64,000 bases of DNA from positions 42,334,409 through 42,398,408 of the forward strand of contig NC_060065.1 of assembly GCF_020283565.1 (NCBI RefSeq). The letters run 5' to 3'. Position 1 is the first letter of the stretch. Each line of letters begins with the position of its first letter. This document shows positions 25,653-37,577 of the stretch, piece by piece. The notes beneath the pieces are model-generated. The model was not told where the DNA came from. It saw nothing but the letters and a program-made list of their open reading frames with translations, and searched no databases. Position numbers and translations under genes: made by a program. Source of the DNA: Trifolium pratense (lineage: Eukaryota > Streptophyta > Magnoliopsida > Fabales > Fabaceae).

Positions 25653-25748
25653 TACTCCCTCGCATCAGCTACATCAAATTTTTTAACTAAAGTTCGATAA
25701 AAAATTTTACTCATTGTGATACAGTCTCAATTTGGGACGGAAGGAGTA
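25653..25748. mobile_element. Very short Stowaway-like MITE (96 bp)
   Basis: Starts TACTCCCTCGCATC and ends GGGACGGAAGGAGTA, inverted termini of the TACTCC class. Only 96 bp, so either an internally deleted copy or a distinct small family. It lies just upstream of the NHL gene. Confidence 0.6.
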
Positions 25749-26046
25749 TTTATCTAAGAATTGAATTTGGATTCTCCCGGCAAATATGTTTGAGAATTTG
25801 TAAATGCTGGTTATTTATTTTATTTTTTGACTTAAAATAAGTGATATTCATTCATTCAAATTGATATAGTACATTGATGCAATACAAATTCAAAATCGCT
25901 AAAAATAAAAAGGATGAATTTGCGAACAAACTCACAGTATTCATGTTAATAGCATAAAACGACAAATTGCATATACCTTCAATTTGACTATAATGGAGTG
26001 TCTGGAATATGCATGCCTCATTATTTAATTTGATTAGCTACTACTT

Positions 26047-26350
26047 AGAGTATTTGGTGATTAATTTTATAAGGAACACTTTGAAAAAAAACACACGAAC
26101 CAAGGAAGCTAATTTTCTCATTAATAATTCTAGAGTTTTATATTATATTCCAAAAGTAACCTTGGACTAACATGGGAAATATATCTCTCTAATTAATGCT
26201 AGTGCATTGGAATGAAGTATTTGATTTCATTTAATAAGGGTCTAAATGGAATTGTGCATTTAAGAAAGAATAAATTTAAAGAGTGTTTCTTATAAAAAGG
26301 ACCAAATAAAATTTCCAAAGTGTTCCTTATAAAAAGAACCGGATGGAGTA
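26047..26350. mobile_element. Second copy of the TACTCCCTCCGGTCC-class MITE, one end degraded
   Basis: Right end ...AAAGAACCGGATGGAGTA is well kept. The interior matches the 19883-20163 element in opposite orientation (ACACTTTG, CTCTCTAATTAATGCTAGTG). The left terminus has decayed. Confidence 0.6.
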
Positions 26351-27662
26351 ACATTGTGGGTCTTCCTTAATTTATCGGATTATTTTTATTTTTTCATTTT
26401 GCTTTTATAGGACGTATAAGAAAGAGTTAAATATGTTTTTAGTCCATATATTTTGTCATATAGTCAAAAATAGTCTTTACTTTTTTTTATGATGAAAAAA
26501 CATCCTACAAATTTTAGCGTTATCAAATTAAAAACAGACTATTTATTTTACATAATAAAATTTAATCTAGACAATCCACACCCAAACAAGTAATGCAAAC
26601 ATTTGAACCACAATTATCCAACCTCTAGTTAAGTCTAACATTAATCAAAGGTATAATAACTGGTGAATGAACCGGTCTCCAACACGGAACAAGTTCAAGA
26701 ACCAACTCCTTGTGACAAACACCCGACAGCATAACAACAAGCACCATCAGATAGTCGCCATGTAAGAAGGTGGTGGCAGCGGAACCAACGTCCACGAACC
26801 CGCAACGACGCACTGCCAGCTTGAGCTTGACAAAATCATCGACGAACCAACCACACCCACCACTATGGGTACGATGTTTGGAGACTAAATGGACGAAAAC
26901 CTTTCTTTAAGACTTTGTTTGGAACTTTGGATGATAAAAGAAAGTGAAAGAAAAGAAAGTAAGATGAAAGAATGTTAAAGGAATGAAAATGAATAGAAAG
27001 TGAGATGATTATTGAGTTGTTTGGTATTAAAGAAAGTGAATAGAAAATGAGAAGAAAGAAAAAGAAGTATTTAAGAAATGACATAACTACCTTGTATGAA
27101 AATTATATATTACTTATGCATTTATTTGTATAATATTTAAAATTCAAAGTAAGATATTACTATATTATTGGCTAATAATTTATACCAACAATTAAAGAAT
27201 GATTTTTTTGACAAATAAAATAAAAAGGAAATTATGTTGGTATCAAAGCAACAGTACCTACGAATGTGTGTGGTACTGGTTGGCAACGATTGGAAAAAAG
27301 TTTTAAACATGAGGGCTATTTTGTCCTTTTAACAAAAAAAATGGTTCATTCTACCATTTAATCTAGATCTTGTACTTGTACTTTGAAATTTTGATCAATG
27401 AAAGATACTCATTTTTATATGTTCTAATTGTGTGATCAATGTAACATAAGTTCAATTTTTACAAAACAAAATGAACATCATCAAAAGAAAAGCTTTACAA
27501 CATTATCTACAAAATAAAAACTTAGGAACATCATCTTCAAAATAAAAGCTTTGCAGCATTATCTACAAAATAAAAGCTTATTAGGAACACCATCTTCAAA
27601 ATAAAAGCTTTGTAACATCTTCAAAATAAATTCTGCGGTGGTTGTGGTCAGCTCTCCCCTTG
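26351..27662. other. Gene-free stretch with transposon debris
   Basis: Contains AAATATGTTTTTAGTCC (26430), text common at legume transposon ends, and a purine-rich block (26900-27070). That block resembles, in reverse, the block at 34260-34390 and may be one terminus of a Mutator-like element. Four copies of an ATCTTCAAAATAAAAGC-type unit lie at 27530-27630. No gene seen. Confidence 0.35.
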
Positions 27663-27950
27663 TTATTTAGGAAGCCACATTGACATATGATTTGAAACTT
27701 GGTTGAAGCCAACACTTCTAGAAACCTTCACACCATTTCTTCTTTTTAAGCTTTTGGATTGTAGAGATTGTTGATTGTTATTTGGGATAATGGAAGAAAG
27801 ATTAGCATTCTTCTTCATCAATCCCAAATTATCTCCACAAATTTCATCAACCTTCTTATCCAACTCCTTTATAACAGTTTCCACATAGATACATGCTTCC
27901 TTACAATCAGATGCACGTGTAGCTGTTCTTACCAATTTAGGGCAAACCAC
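27663..27950 (-). pseudogene. C-terminal piece of a FAR1-related/MULE transposase-like gene
   Basis: The 95-codon minus-strand frame (KLVRTATRASDCKEACIYVE, then VIKELDKKVDEICG) resembles the C-terminal tail of plant FAR1-RELATED SEQUENCE proteins. It is in the same orientation as the MULE-domain fragment at 33049-33891. The two are separated by the 4.9-kb retrotransposon and by small foldback sequences, and the SWIM zinc-finger region expected between them is missing. So this is one broken gene. Confidence 0.6.
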
Positions 27951-28010
27951 TCTATATCAATGTGCTTAACATCTTTTTAAATTGACATATTGGTATAGAG
28001 AGGTTTGCCC
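27940..28010. repeat. Foldback: 25-bp inverted arms, 21-bp loop
   Basis: Arms 27940-27964 (GGGCAAACCACTCTATATCA...) and 27986-28010 match at 22 of 25 positions. It sits between the FAR1-like C-terminal piece and the retrotransposon, and is probably part of a foldback or MITE insertion that first broke the FAR1-like gene. Confidence 0.65.
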
Positions 28011-28021
28011 TTGGTATAGAA

Positions 28022-28491
28022 TGTAATAATTAACAATTAGAGATTGATATATTATATGAAATTAGAACACACTTACTTGATAATCATAATCATTAATCAT
28101 CGTTACCGGAAGCGCACCAATATCGAAAACATCGATATACTAGACAAGGTCTTCCTCTGCCTAATCACATGCTCCAGTCTTTGAGGTCTTTGATGGGGAA
28201 GACAACAAATGAGCGTTCAGCTTATTGCTAGCTTGACGACGTGACGGCAAAGGGGACCTAGCCTATCTATTTATAAGATAACAACCCTAGTACCACCCAT
28301 CATGGACTCTAGAGTTGGGCCTACACTTTGTTTCTACACAAATCAGAATTAGTGTTCAAGCCCATTATTACTGATCACAATTATCGGGCTTAAGCATCAT
28401 CAAATGGATCACAACAACATCAACCCGTTTTTATTAAAACCAAAACTCACAATTGATTGCAGCCCATATAATATTAGAAAATATTCTAACA
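28022..28491 (-). repeat. 3' LTR of the Copia-type element
   Basis: 470 bp, on the element strand TGTTAGAATATTTTCTAATA to ATTGTTAATTATTACA. Reads identical to the other LTR. Preceded (element sense) by the polypurine tract. Confidence 0.9.
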
Positions 28492-28798
28492 TTCTCCCAC
28501 TTGGGCAAAATCAATTGTATATTTTTAATTTGAGAAAACATTTTGAAAACGACTCTCGGGTTGATAACATATTTTAATGTGGCCACAATGATCCCAAGAT
28601 GCAACATCTAATTAAGACTCCATCCAACAAAAGTTAAATGATATCGAATCATAGCGGTAATTATATCATTATCGACACAACACCTTCCATGGTTACAAAT
28701 ACCACCAAACTCCGTCGACTAGTCATTTGTGTAGAGTGTAGCGAGAAAATGATATGTTTGTGATCTCAACCATACTATCATTTTCTTCGTCAGTCCTC

Positions 28799-28964
28799 AA
28801 TTTCTCTCAAATGCATTAAAGCCAGAGAAATTCAATGGTCCATAAGATACCACAAGTCCAAGCTCCCAAATGATGTTGACTACTGCAGTATAATGATCTA
28901 ATCAACATCGAGCTCCAATATTTTAGACATAATTTCTCTCAAATGCCTCAAAGCCAGAGAAATT
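28799..28964. repeat. Hairpin family B in the retrotransposon interior (2 copies)
   Basis: AATTTCTCT (28799-28807) pairs with AGAGAAATT (28824-28832), and the same arms recur at 28931-28939 and 28956-28964. The two copies keep both arms exactly and differ only in the loop (CAAATGCATTAAAGCC versus CAAATGCCTCAAAGCC). Confidence 0.65.
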
Positions 28965-29198
28965 ACATGGTTCTTAAGATACCATAACGCCTCAGCTCCA
29001 AAATAGTGTTGATCACCGGCTAAGTGATCCCGACAACACTGAGCTTATTTATTTATGTTTTCACATAATGCCTCAGCTCTAAAATAGTGTTGATCACCGG
29101 CATAGTGATCCCAACAACACTGAGCTATAATATTTATTCATATAATGCCTCAGCTCCAAAATAGTGTTGATCACCGGCATAGTGATCCCAACAACACT
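28872..29198. repeat. Hairpin family A in the retrotransposon interior (4 copies, ~80-bp spacing)
   Basis: Three units at 29005-29040, 29086-29121 and 29163-29198 pair AGTGTTG with CAACACT, plus an inner ATCAC/GTGAT. An older unit at 28872-28909 pairs GATGTTGA with TCAACATC. Both arms changed together between the old and new forms, so pairing is kept. Each hairpin is followed by GAGCT. Non-coding. Confidence 0.6.
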
Positions 29199-32100
29199 GA
29201 GCTCAAATATTTTTATATTTCAAATAATTTCAAATTTATAAAAGGAGTTAATAAAATTCAAACTCCCACTAATCAAGCATATCAAAAGAATATGAGTTAT
29301 CTCCCACTAATCAAGTGGTATATTAAAACTCTCACTTATCCAAATGTTCCTTCACAATTTTTAAAGAAACTCCAAGTCTTGCATCCATTTCTTATAATTT
29401 AAGATATTCAACATTTCAATGGAAACATAACTGGAGAAATTCATTTGAATCAAAACCAAATTGGATTAGTATTATCAAAAGAGGCCAATATAATAGTACA
29501 ATCACCTTTGGGCAGAATGCACCAACTAAGGTCAAAACCTTAGTCAAAACCTCAGATGAGTTAATCAATGAGTATACATTGAACTTTGAAAGTTGTCACC
29601 TTTAGGCAGACAAATTCCTCCGATCAATACATCCTCCAATAACTTCATCTCAAATTAATTTTTAATCGTAACATATAATAATCACCTTTGGGCAGAAAAT
29701 TACATGTTATAATTAAAACCATTCCTCAAACTACAAAGAAAATCTCATCAATCAATATAAGCGGTCCCACTTTGGTGGTAACGGCCTATACCAACACACG
29801 AAATCTCTTGCATAGGAATCAATAATTAAAAGTTTTCACATATAACTATATGTCTTTAGTTGGGGAGAGAGATCATTACTGTTAAACAGTCAACTCAATA
29901 TAATAATATATGCAAATTTACGCAGCGGAAAAATAAGAGACTTCATTTAAAATATTATTGAGGATATAAAGCAAATAGTCCCAAACTTTTATAAATACCA
30001 TGAGACAATATTTCCTCAATTTAAGTCTCAACAAACATTAATAAATAGTTGACATGTAAAACTCTCCCACTTGATAGAGAATTATAGTTGAATTACCAAT
30101 CCAAAAATGTTAAAATATTTAAACAAATATTCAACTATTTCCTCTATCATACAATGGACATGTCAAACAATGTCACACTAAATTTATATTTTTCCAGAAT
30201 AAACTTGAAATACTCCCACTCAATAGAGTAAAATTTAAAAAATTGGAGTATATAACATGAAATCAATTAATTATTATATAGAGAGTTTCTAATTTAGAAT
30301 ATTCTGGAAAAACAACAAAACTTTAATATATAATTGCACATTTATTATTTCAAAAGCAGTTGATAATATCCTTACAAGAATTTATCCTTATGTGCAATTA
30401 TATAATGAGTCACAAGAGGATAAATAATTGAACTACTAACCTCCAAAATTGTGACTTTCACCCTTGCAAATAGAGTCGATGAGCATTGATGACTTTACAA
30501 TCATAAGATCTTTGACGATGTCATTTCAAATAGTCACAAATCAAGTGCAAACCGTTATATCATAATAAAATGACTTCAATAATAATAATCGACCCAACTT
30601 ATATAAATAATAAGTTACAAGGATATTAGTTTTCAATTGCCTTAAATAATTGCTCAAAAACTTTTCTCAGCATGTTTATAGAAATAAGGCAATACATATT
30701 TGGTGTCATAATTAACAAAATAGGACACAATCAGTGGGTATTTAGGAATGTTGAAATAGAGCATAAGATGCAGACCACATAAAGGAACATATACACCACT
30801 ATAGGTGTAATCGAAATTTGCAAACAATCTTTGATAATGAATTAAAAGAATTGATAAATCAGTCTTTGATACATAATGGAAAACTACCGTTTCAATTGCA
30901 AACAAGACAAGAAATTTGCAAAAACAAAATTGTAGCAATAGCCGAAACAATATCAACCAATTTACAGATAGAGGCAATACTTATGCCCAGAAGTTTTAGG
31001 TCAGGCCAAAACTAAATAATCAAATATGGTTGACTTAAAAAACAAATATAGCCGAATTAAAAATGTCTCAGTATCAAACATATTCACAATCAAAGATTGG
31101 TAACTGTGTATTTTAAAACCATATACCAAAGAAAATAGAAACGATGCACATATTTGGTCATAAACACATGAGTATCCAAATTCTGAACTCAGAATTACGA
31201 TAAATTGCAGTGTAAATTAATTGCATCACAAAACGTACATCAAGTGCACATCTATCACCAACATTGAAATAAAGCATGTGATGCATACCACATAAATGAA
31301 AAATAGTTACATGAAAAGCATGTATAGGTGCAACAATGCACACAAGTTTCTCAAAATAGATGAAGCCCAAAATCAATATGATTGAAACAGATTTCACAAA
31401 ATAATTTCATTCTCAAAATCAAGAATATATTTATTAAGACAATCAAATATTCTTGTACCAAACATATGTAAATGTTATAGATACGTGTGAAACCATAATT
31501 TTATTCCATAAATAAAACAAAAAATCAAATTAAATGATCATGGAATAAAATAAAATTTCTTGATATGACACATAAATTGGAAGAGTGGGATATATCAGTC
31601 TCCCAAAAATAGTAAGGAACATGTTGATTTTGACTCCTTAAATAAATAAGTTTGGAACAAGTTTTCATAGCGAATCGAATTCCATAAAATAATTATATAG
31701 ATCCTGCAAAACTCAAAATTAACCCTGAAAAGCTTCAAGAACGAAATTGTAGCAATAGCCAAAAACATTTGAATTTGAGCTGGAAAATTCCATATATGCT
31801 TTAATCGCACAAACCAAAAAATAACACTACCATTGTTGGAAAATTGTTAACACGCGCTAATCGTGATATTCTTTCAAAAGGAACAATCCCCATTATAATT
31901 TTCAGAATCATCATGACAATCGACGGAAATAAACAACGTGATTATCTTGAATAAAATCAACGATTTTTAGCAAATTACTCAAAGCATATGTCAAGAGACA
32001 CAAACCAATTATTCAATATTAGTGGCTTTTCTTGTGGGATTCAAGAGACAAATAATGTACAACCAATAGCAATATTTATTTGTTTGGAACAAACAGGCTC

Positions 32101-32458
32101 CACGATTTTATGCTACACGGAAAATTTATTCATAGCATGGAGAAAGACATAGCATAAATCGTTTCAAAACACAGCAACCAATCAGGCTATTGGAAAATAG
32201 TACAGATTTGGGATATCACACTTTAATCGCATAAACCCCATAGGAACAAATATACCCGAATAAAAATTTCTCAACGATTAGTAGTTATTTTTAAGCGATA
32301 TAACGATTCATCAAAATAAATTAACAAAGCCAAAACCTTGAATTAAAATAATCCCCAACTTATTGATCGATGAATTTCAAGAACGGCAGGTATTAGGTGA
32401 TCTTTCAATTCATCAAAATTAAGGTTCTAAATCATATAATAGGAGCTCTGATACCACA

Positions 32459-32928
32459 TGTAATAATTAACAATTAGAGATTGATATATTATATGAAATT
32501 AGAACACACTTACTTGATAATCATAATCATTAATCATCGTTACCGGAAGCGCACCAATATCGAAAACATCGATATACTAGACAAGGTCTTCCTCTGCCTA
32601 ATCACATGCTCCAGTCTTTGAGGTCTTTGATGGGGAAGACAACAAATGAGCGTTCAGCTTATTGCTAGCTTGACGACGTGACGGCAAAGGGGACCTAGCC
32701 TATCTATTTATAAGATAACAACCCTAGTACCACCCATCATGGACTCTAGAGTTGGGCCTACACTTTGTTTCTACACAAATCAGAATTAGTGTTCAAGCCC
32801 ATTATTACTGATCACAATTATCGGGCTTAAGCATCATCAAATGGATCACAACAACATCAACCCGTTTTTATTAAAACCAAAACTCACAATTGATTGCAGC
32901 CCATATAATATTAGAAAATATTCTAACA
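32459..32928 (-). repeat. 5' LTR of the Copia-type element
   Basis: 470 bp; on the element strand it comes first and should carry promoter and start of transcription. TATTTATAAG, complementary to CTTATAAATA at 32704-32713, is a plausible TATA box. The primer site follows directly inside it. Confidence 0.9.
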
Positions 32929-32975
32929 TAGAAACCCAATATATTTATAGAAACCTCTCTATATTTATATTTATA

Positions 32976-33068
32976 GGAATAAATATATTGATTAGAAACC
33001 TCTCTTTCTAATAAATACATTGGTATATAAACCTCTCTATAACAATTTCTAATCAATATATTTATTCC
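32976..33068. repeat. Perfect 23-bp inverted repeat beside the retrotransposon
   Basis: Arms 32976-32998 (GGAATAAATATATTGATTAG...) and 33046-33068 are exact reverse complements, with a 47-bp spacer. AAACCTCTCT occurs three times in and around it. This lies exactly where the FAR1-like coding sequence stops, so it is probably a foldback insertion that truncated the gene before the retrotransposon arrived. Confidence 0.75.
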
Positions 33069-33891
33069 TCCCCTTTATTTTATACAAACCCAATATCCAA
33101 TCACTTTCTTGAAGTTTATAATCCTCCACCATTTTATCCCATGCTCTTTGAAAATCAACTTCTTCTAGATATTTGTACATACAAAGCTTAAGTTCTCCCA
33201 ACAAATTGGTTCCATTCTTCATGAATTTACTAAGATGTTTTATTGCATTTTGCATAAGATGCCAAGTACACAAGCCATGATATGTTTCAGGAATTACCTC
33301 ACGTAGAGCTTTAGCCATTGCAGGGTCTTGATCTGTGAAAATAGTTTGAGGCATCTTGCTTTTATGTGCCTTCAAAAATTCTCTAAATAACCATTCAAAT
33401 GATTCTGCAGTCTCATCATAAAGAAGTGCAGCTCCAAAAATGACCACTCCTCTAAAATGATTAAATCCCGCAATTACAACCAAAGGTCTATATGCATTAT
33501 TAGTACTATATGTAGTATCAAGAGTTACTACATCGCCAAAGTATTCATAATCCATTAATATTCTTGCATCTGCGCAGAAAATATTTGTTATCTGTTCATC
33601 AACATCTAATTGAACTCCATGATAGAATGACGGATTTTCTATACACTTTTGTTGAAAGTGTTGTAATAAGCTACCAACCTCCCCGTATGCCATTTTTTTC
33701 AATCTTTTGATGCGAAGATAATTCTTTTGATCCAAACGTGTGTAACCTAGGTTTTCTCTTCCACCAACTTGTCTACTCATTAGTTCAAATAAGGCCCTTT
33801 GCTTGATAATGATGAAGATAACGAAAGATAATGATGAAGACCATAACAAACAATAGAGCACATGATTGAAGATAAACAAAGGTAAACGCAC
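33049..33891 (-). pseudogene. FAR1-related sequence / MULE transposase domain, truncated
   Basis: A 280-codon frame whose recognisable part starts near KQRALFELMSRQVGGRENLG and contains the MULE transposase core. First catalytic Asp in DVVTLDTTYSTNNAY, second in IFTDQDPAMAKALREV, then YHGLCTWHLMQNA. The FAR1 N-terminal DNA-binding domain is missing: the first ~35 codons are unrelated hydrophobic sequence. The frame runs into the foldback at 33068 and stops. Such genes are either domesticated light-signalling factors or transposases; here it is broken at both ends. Matches the C-terminal fragment at 27663-27950. Confidence 0.8.
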
Positions 33892-34519
33892 CTATCAAGC
33901 TCGGCGTCGATTGCTACAGTAACAGACTATTGCTACCGTAAAAAACAGAGAATATCAACATTGAATGCAAATTGCTCACAAGAGATGATGACATGACAAC
34001 TTGAGTGGGTGTGCCATTGGAGAAGCGGGAAAACTTAGAAGAATGGAGGGAAAGAGTGATGAAAAGTTGGTAGAAGAAGGTAAAGTAAAAAAAAAATCTG
34101 AAATTAGAAGAAATGAAACAAAACAAAACGACACAGCTTTCTAGTGTTTAGTATTTCACATATTTGACCATTGATCCTTGATAAAATGAAATGGAGGGCC
34201 AGGATTGAAGTACATTATTTCCTCATTTATTTATGAGTGGAAAATATTTTAGTGTGGGACCCATCCATATCTTTCTTTCCTTCTCCTTTTTTTCATTTGT
34301 TCCAAACGTTAGAAAATTCTCATTTTTATTTGCTTTCCCTCCCTCACTTTCTTTCCTCTATCTTTCTTTGGAACAAAACACACTATAAGAGTTTTAGAGC
34401 TGTTTTATGTTCAAACTCATAATTTCCAAACAAAAGAAGTGTTAACCATTCTTCTAGAGATAAGGGGCTCAACTACAAGTATTAAGTTTAGATCAAACAT
34501 TCCTTGTTTATACATTTTC

Positions 34520-35206
34520 TGTTGTGGCAAGTGTGTGGTGTGTTAAGTTTCACATTATTTAGAAAGGTGGAATTTTAACACTTTATAAATGAAATGATCC
34601 ATAAATATAACACCTTAAGGTTTTAGTTTAAAATGTGGTGTTCAACTCACTTGTATAGTTGTTCTTGAATCCAATGTAGATGACTCCCCCCCCCCCCCCC
34701 CCCCCCCGCGACTGCCCCCTCCTCGTGATCCAACAGTAGTATCAGAGCTGATAGTTCGACAAAGGGTTCGACTGGCTCTTTGTATCAAAAGTCTTCTTGA
34801 CAAAGGTGGTCAAGTAGCGTGTCCCGTTGAAGCAGCGGCAACGGAAGTGCAAGTGTATGGAAGTGAGATTTGGTTCCTCTCCGATTATTTCTCTCAAGTT
34901 GGTCATGTTATGGTAATCTTAACCATTCATTTACTTTTTTTTTTCTCTCTATTCTTAAATCAATGGAAGTGCATGGATGAAAAGAAAGCTTCCACTTGAA
35001 GGGGACATTTATTATGACAAGTGTGAAGTGAATTAAGTTTCAATTACTTAGAAAAGTGAAGTTTGAACACTTTATAAGTGAGAGGACACATAAATCTAAC
35101 ACCTTATGATTTTGTGTTAAAGTGTGTGGTGTCAAACTCACTTATATAATTATTTTTAAACCCAATATAGATGATCCATTAGTTGTCCCCTCCTCGTGAC
35201 CCAACA
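34520..35206 (+). mobile_element. TRIM-like miniature LTR element (old)
   Basis: Two diverged direct repeats, about 34520-34735 and 35010-35206, both start TGTTGTGGCAAG/TATTATGACAAG and end TCCTCGTGA(T/C)CCAACA. Directly after the first comes GTATCAGAGCTGATAG, a tRNA-iMet-type primer site. Just before the second is a purine tract, TTGAAGGGGA. The interior is only about 275 bp. This is the layout of a terminal-repeat retrotransposon in miniature. The first LTR contains a 22-base poly-C run (34686-34707). No convincing TSD. Confidence 0.6.
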
Positions 35207-36220
35207 CTTCCCTCATGATCCGCAAAAGATTCAATAATACCTCTAAAAATCTCAACTAAAAGAAAGAAAAAAATAATTTATATATGATCGAGATACCCTG
35301 AATAAATGCTGTGTATTAATCCTTGTTAGGTTTGAACAAATAATATTTCTACACATAAAAAATCACTTTTTTTCTAATTAAAAAAAAAAAGATCTTACAA
35401 AGAAATGCATCTAGGAAATGCAAGAATGTGTAACAAAACTTTGAAATAGTTAAAAAGGTGTTTGGCGGAAATCATTTAAGCACTTAATTCTTAATCCAAT
35501 CAAATATGTTGTTGTCATGAGAAAACAATTTATAAACAAGTTAAAGATAATAGGATAGACTACTTAAGAAATGTCTCTTCTCTGAGCAGTTAACTAAGCC
35601 ATGTGCATAAGTAAGTTGGAATATTTGGCATAGCCCAAGCACACGGTAAGCGCATTATCCTCGATCATAGCTTATAGATTCCGGACATACATCATTGACT
35701 TCTATGTTCGGTTCATCATCTTCTTGTCTTAGAGATGAAACATGATAAACAATACAACTATAATAAAACTTGTTAGTAATCACAGTGAACAAAAGCACAA
35801 GAGAGAGAGAATTAAGAGAGCAGGTTATGAACTACCGTGATCCCAAGATGGATGTGAACGACTCACATCTAGCAATGAGCAGCTGCAAACTAAATAAAAA
35901 TAGAAAACAAAGCAAAGAATACAAGAAATAAACAAAGTACTTTTTATTGAACTTAGATTTTTTTTTTTACAAAAGTGGAGCTTGACTTTTACAAAGCAAC
36001 AATAATATAGCCTAAAACCTTAGAATTTCGTAGCCATATCCTCATTCATTAAGATTTTATTATAATTGATTGACATCAAAAAAGAGAAATGAAAAGCTAA
36101 AAAATGACTTTTGTCCCTGTAGATCCCACACGGTCGTGACAATGCCTTTGGAACGAATTCCTCTATGCTAATTTGTCTGGCATGACCGTGGTACTGTCTG
36201 GTAGGTCTGTTTGAAGGCAA
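35207..36220. other. Gene-free stretch
   Basis: AT-rich, no recognised coding sequence or clear transposon ends. Short ORFs here lack family resemblance. Confidence 0.35.
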
Positions 36221-36662
36221 AATTTGACTTTTCACTTTCTTTAGTATTCAGTGACGGATTCCTTTGACTTTTGCATACAAACAATACTTGACATTGAAAA
36301 TCCACTTTCTCTTCATTAAGAAAGGACTTCCACCTAAGACCAAAAAAAAGAAAAGAAAAGACTTCCACTATCAAAATTGAAGTTTTGTTCACTAAAATAC
36401 ATCAAATGCACCGTTATCTTCTCAAGCTATTTAGTGAATAAAATGCATCAAATGCATAATTTGACTTTTCACTTTCTTTAGTATTTAGTGACGGTTTCCT
36501 TTGACTTTTGCATACAAACAATTCTTGACATTCAAAATCCACTTTCTCTTCATTAAGAAAGGACTTTCACTTAAGAACAAAAAAAAAAGTAAGAAAGGAC
36601 TTCCACTATCAAAATTGAAGTTTTGATCACTAAATGCATCAAATGCACTGTTATCTTCTCAA
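36221..36662. repeat. Direct duplication (period 237) carrying W-box cores, upstream of VQ gene 1
   Basis: Copies of about 205 bp at 36221-36425 and 36458-36662 with few differences. Each contains two TTGACT W-box cores (36224, 36264; 36461, 36501). The block is 1.2-1.6 kb upstream of the first VQ gene and is not part of the segment shared with the second VQ gene. Confidence 0.7.
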
Positions 36663-37577
36663 ATGAACAAATCTTGTGTTGTACGATGTTTGGTGGACAA
36701 AATATTATTTTGGTATTTTAGAAAATTTGTGCAAAGGATAAAAAGTTATTTTATGGTTCAGTGGGGGACAAGAATTTCAGTTTTTGTCCTATCTCTTGTC
36801 CCCCAATTTGTCCAATACGAGAAACAATTTTAAAATCACACACAGAAAAACTGAAATTTTTCTAAGAATAAATTATTTAAATTATTTATAAACATTTAAT
36901 AAAATATATTAAGTACTTATATTATAATTTTATTCATTAAACTTAATTCAACCACCCCTTTTTTGGTCAAATTTACACTATCTAGAACTTAATAGAAGGA
37001 AAATTAAAAAATTTAGTCAAATTATTTTTAGATAATAAAATAAATTAAAACAATGTAAACACTAAAAAATAATAAATATGTAAAATATTAATCAATTTTT
37101 TGACCGTTGATTTATTCTTATAAGTTATTGTTTACTGATTTAATCATAATTATTAATATGGTAATCATTTTTAAATAAAAAAGAGTAATCATTTTTTTTG
37201 ACTGAAAAAAAAGTAATCGCGAACTTTTAACCAATCATATAAACTTTTTATCACTGTATATAACATAATAATTTTTAAAATTGTTAGTCAACTAATTATT
37301 TGCCTTTACAATGAGCGTTCACGTTTTACGCCTGAATATCAAGGTTAAATAAAAAATATTTTATCTAAGGTACCCTTCAAATTCAATTTTCATTGTCACT
37401 GCTGACTCAGCTGATATATCTTATATAGCGTCATATGATTTTTTCATTTTCACTTTATGTCATTTTTCTTTGATTTCTGTAATATCCTTCAAAGTCTTCA
37501 TAGACACTTGAGTCAAGTTTCAAGCTTTTTCTCAATTTCTCTTTTGGTTTTTGAGATGTTCTTTGACTAGTAGGTAC

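Larger units (their letters stand above)
28022..32928 (-). mobile_element. Young non-autonomous Copia-type LTR retrotransposon, no coding capacity
   Basis: Two 470-bp LTRs (28022-28491 and 32459-32928) look identical throughout. Each begins TG and ends CA, and 5-bp target duplications TAGAA flank the element (28017-28021 and 32929-32933). It reads on the minus strand. Beside the right LTR, TGGTATCAGAGCTC (reverse strand, 32444-32457) is a tRNA-iMet primer site. Beside the left LTR, AAGTGGGAGAA (reverse strand, about 28492-28502) is the polypurine tract. The 3967-bp interior holds no gag or pol; the longest frame is 107 codons with no recognisable motif. It must be moved by proteins of another element. 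Identical LTRs mean very recent insertion. Confidence 0.92.

Noticed and set aside
28986..29205. Possible CRISPR-like array (short repeats at ~80-bp spacing)
   Set aside because: Units lie inside a plant retrotransposon, the 'spacers' are also similar to each other, and the genome is eukaryotic.
30654..31397. Two minus-strand ORFs (107 and 79 codons) in the Copia-type element interior, sharing an HHMLYFN-like segment
   Set aside because: The shared segment reflects an internal DNA repeat; no gag or pol motifs, and the frames are hydrophobic AT-rich translations.
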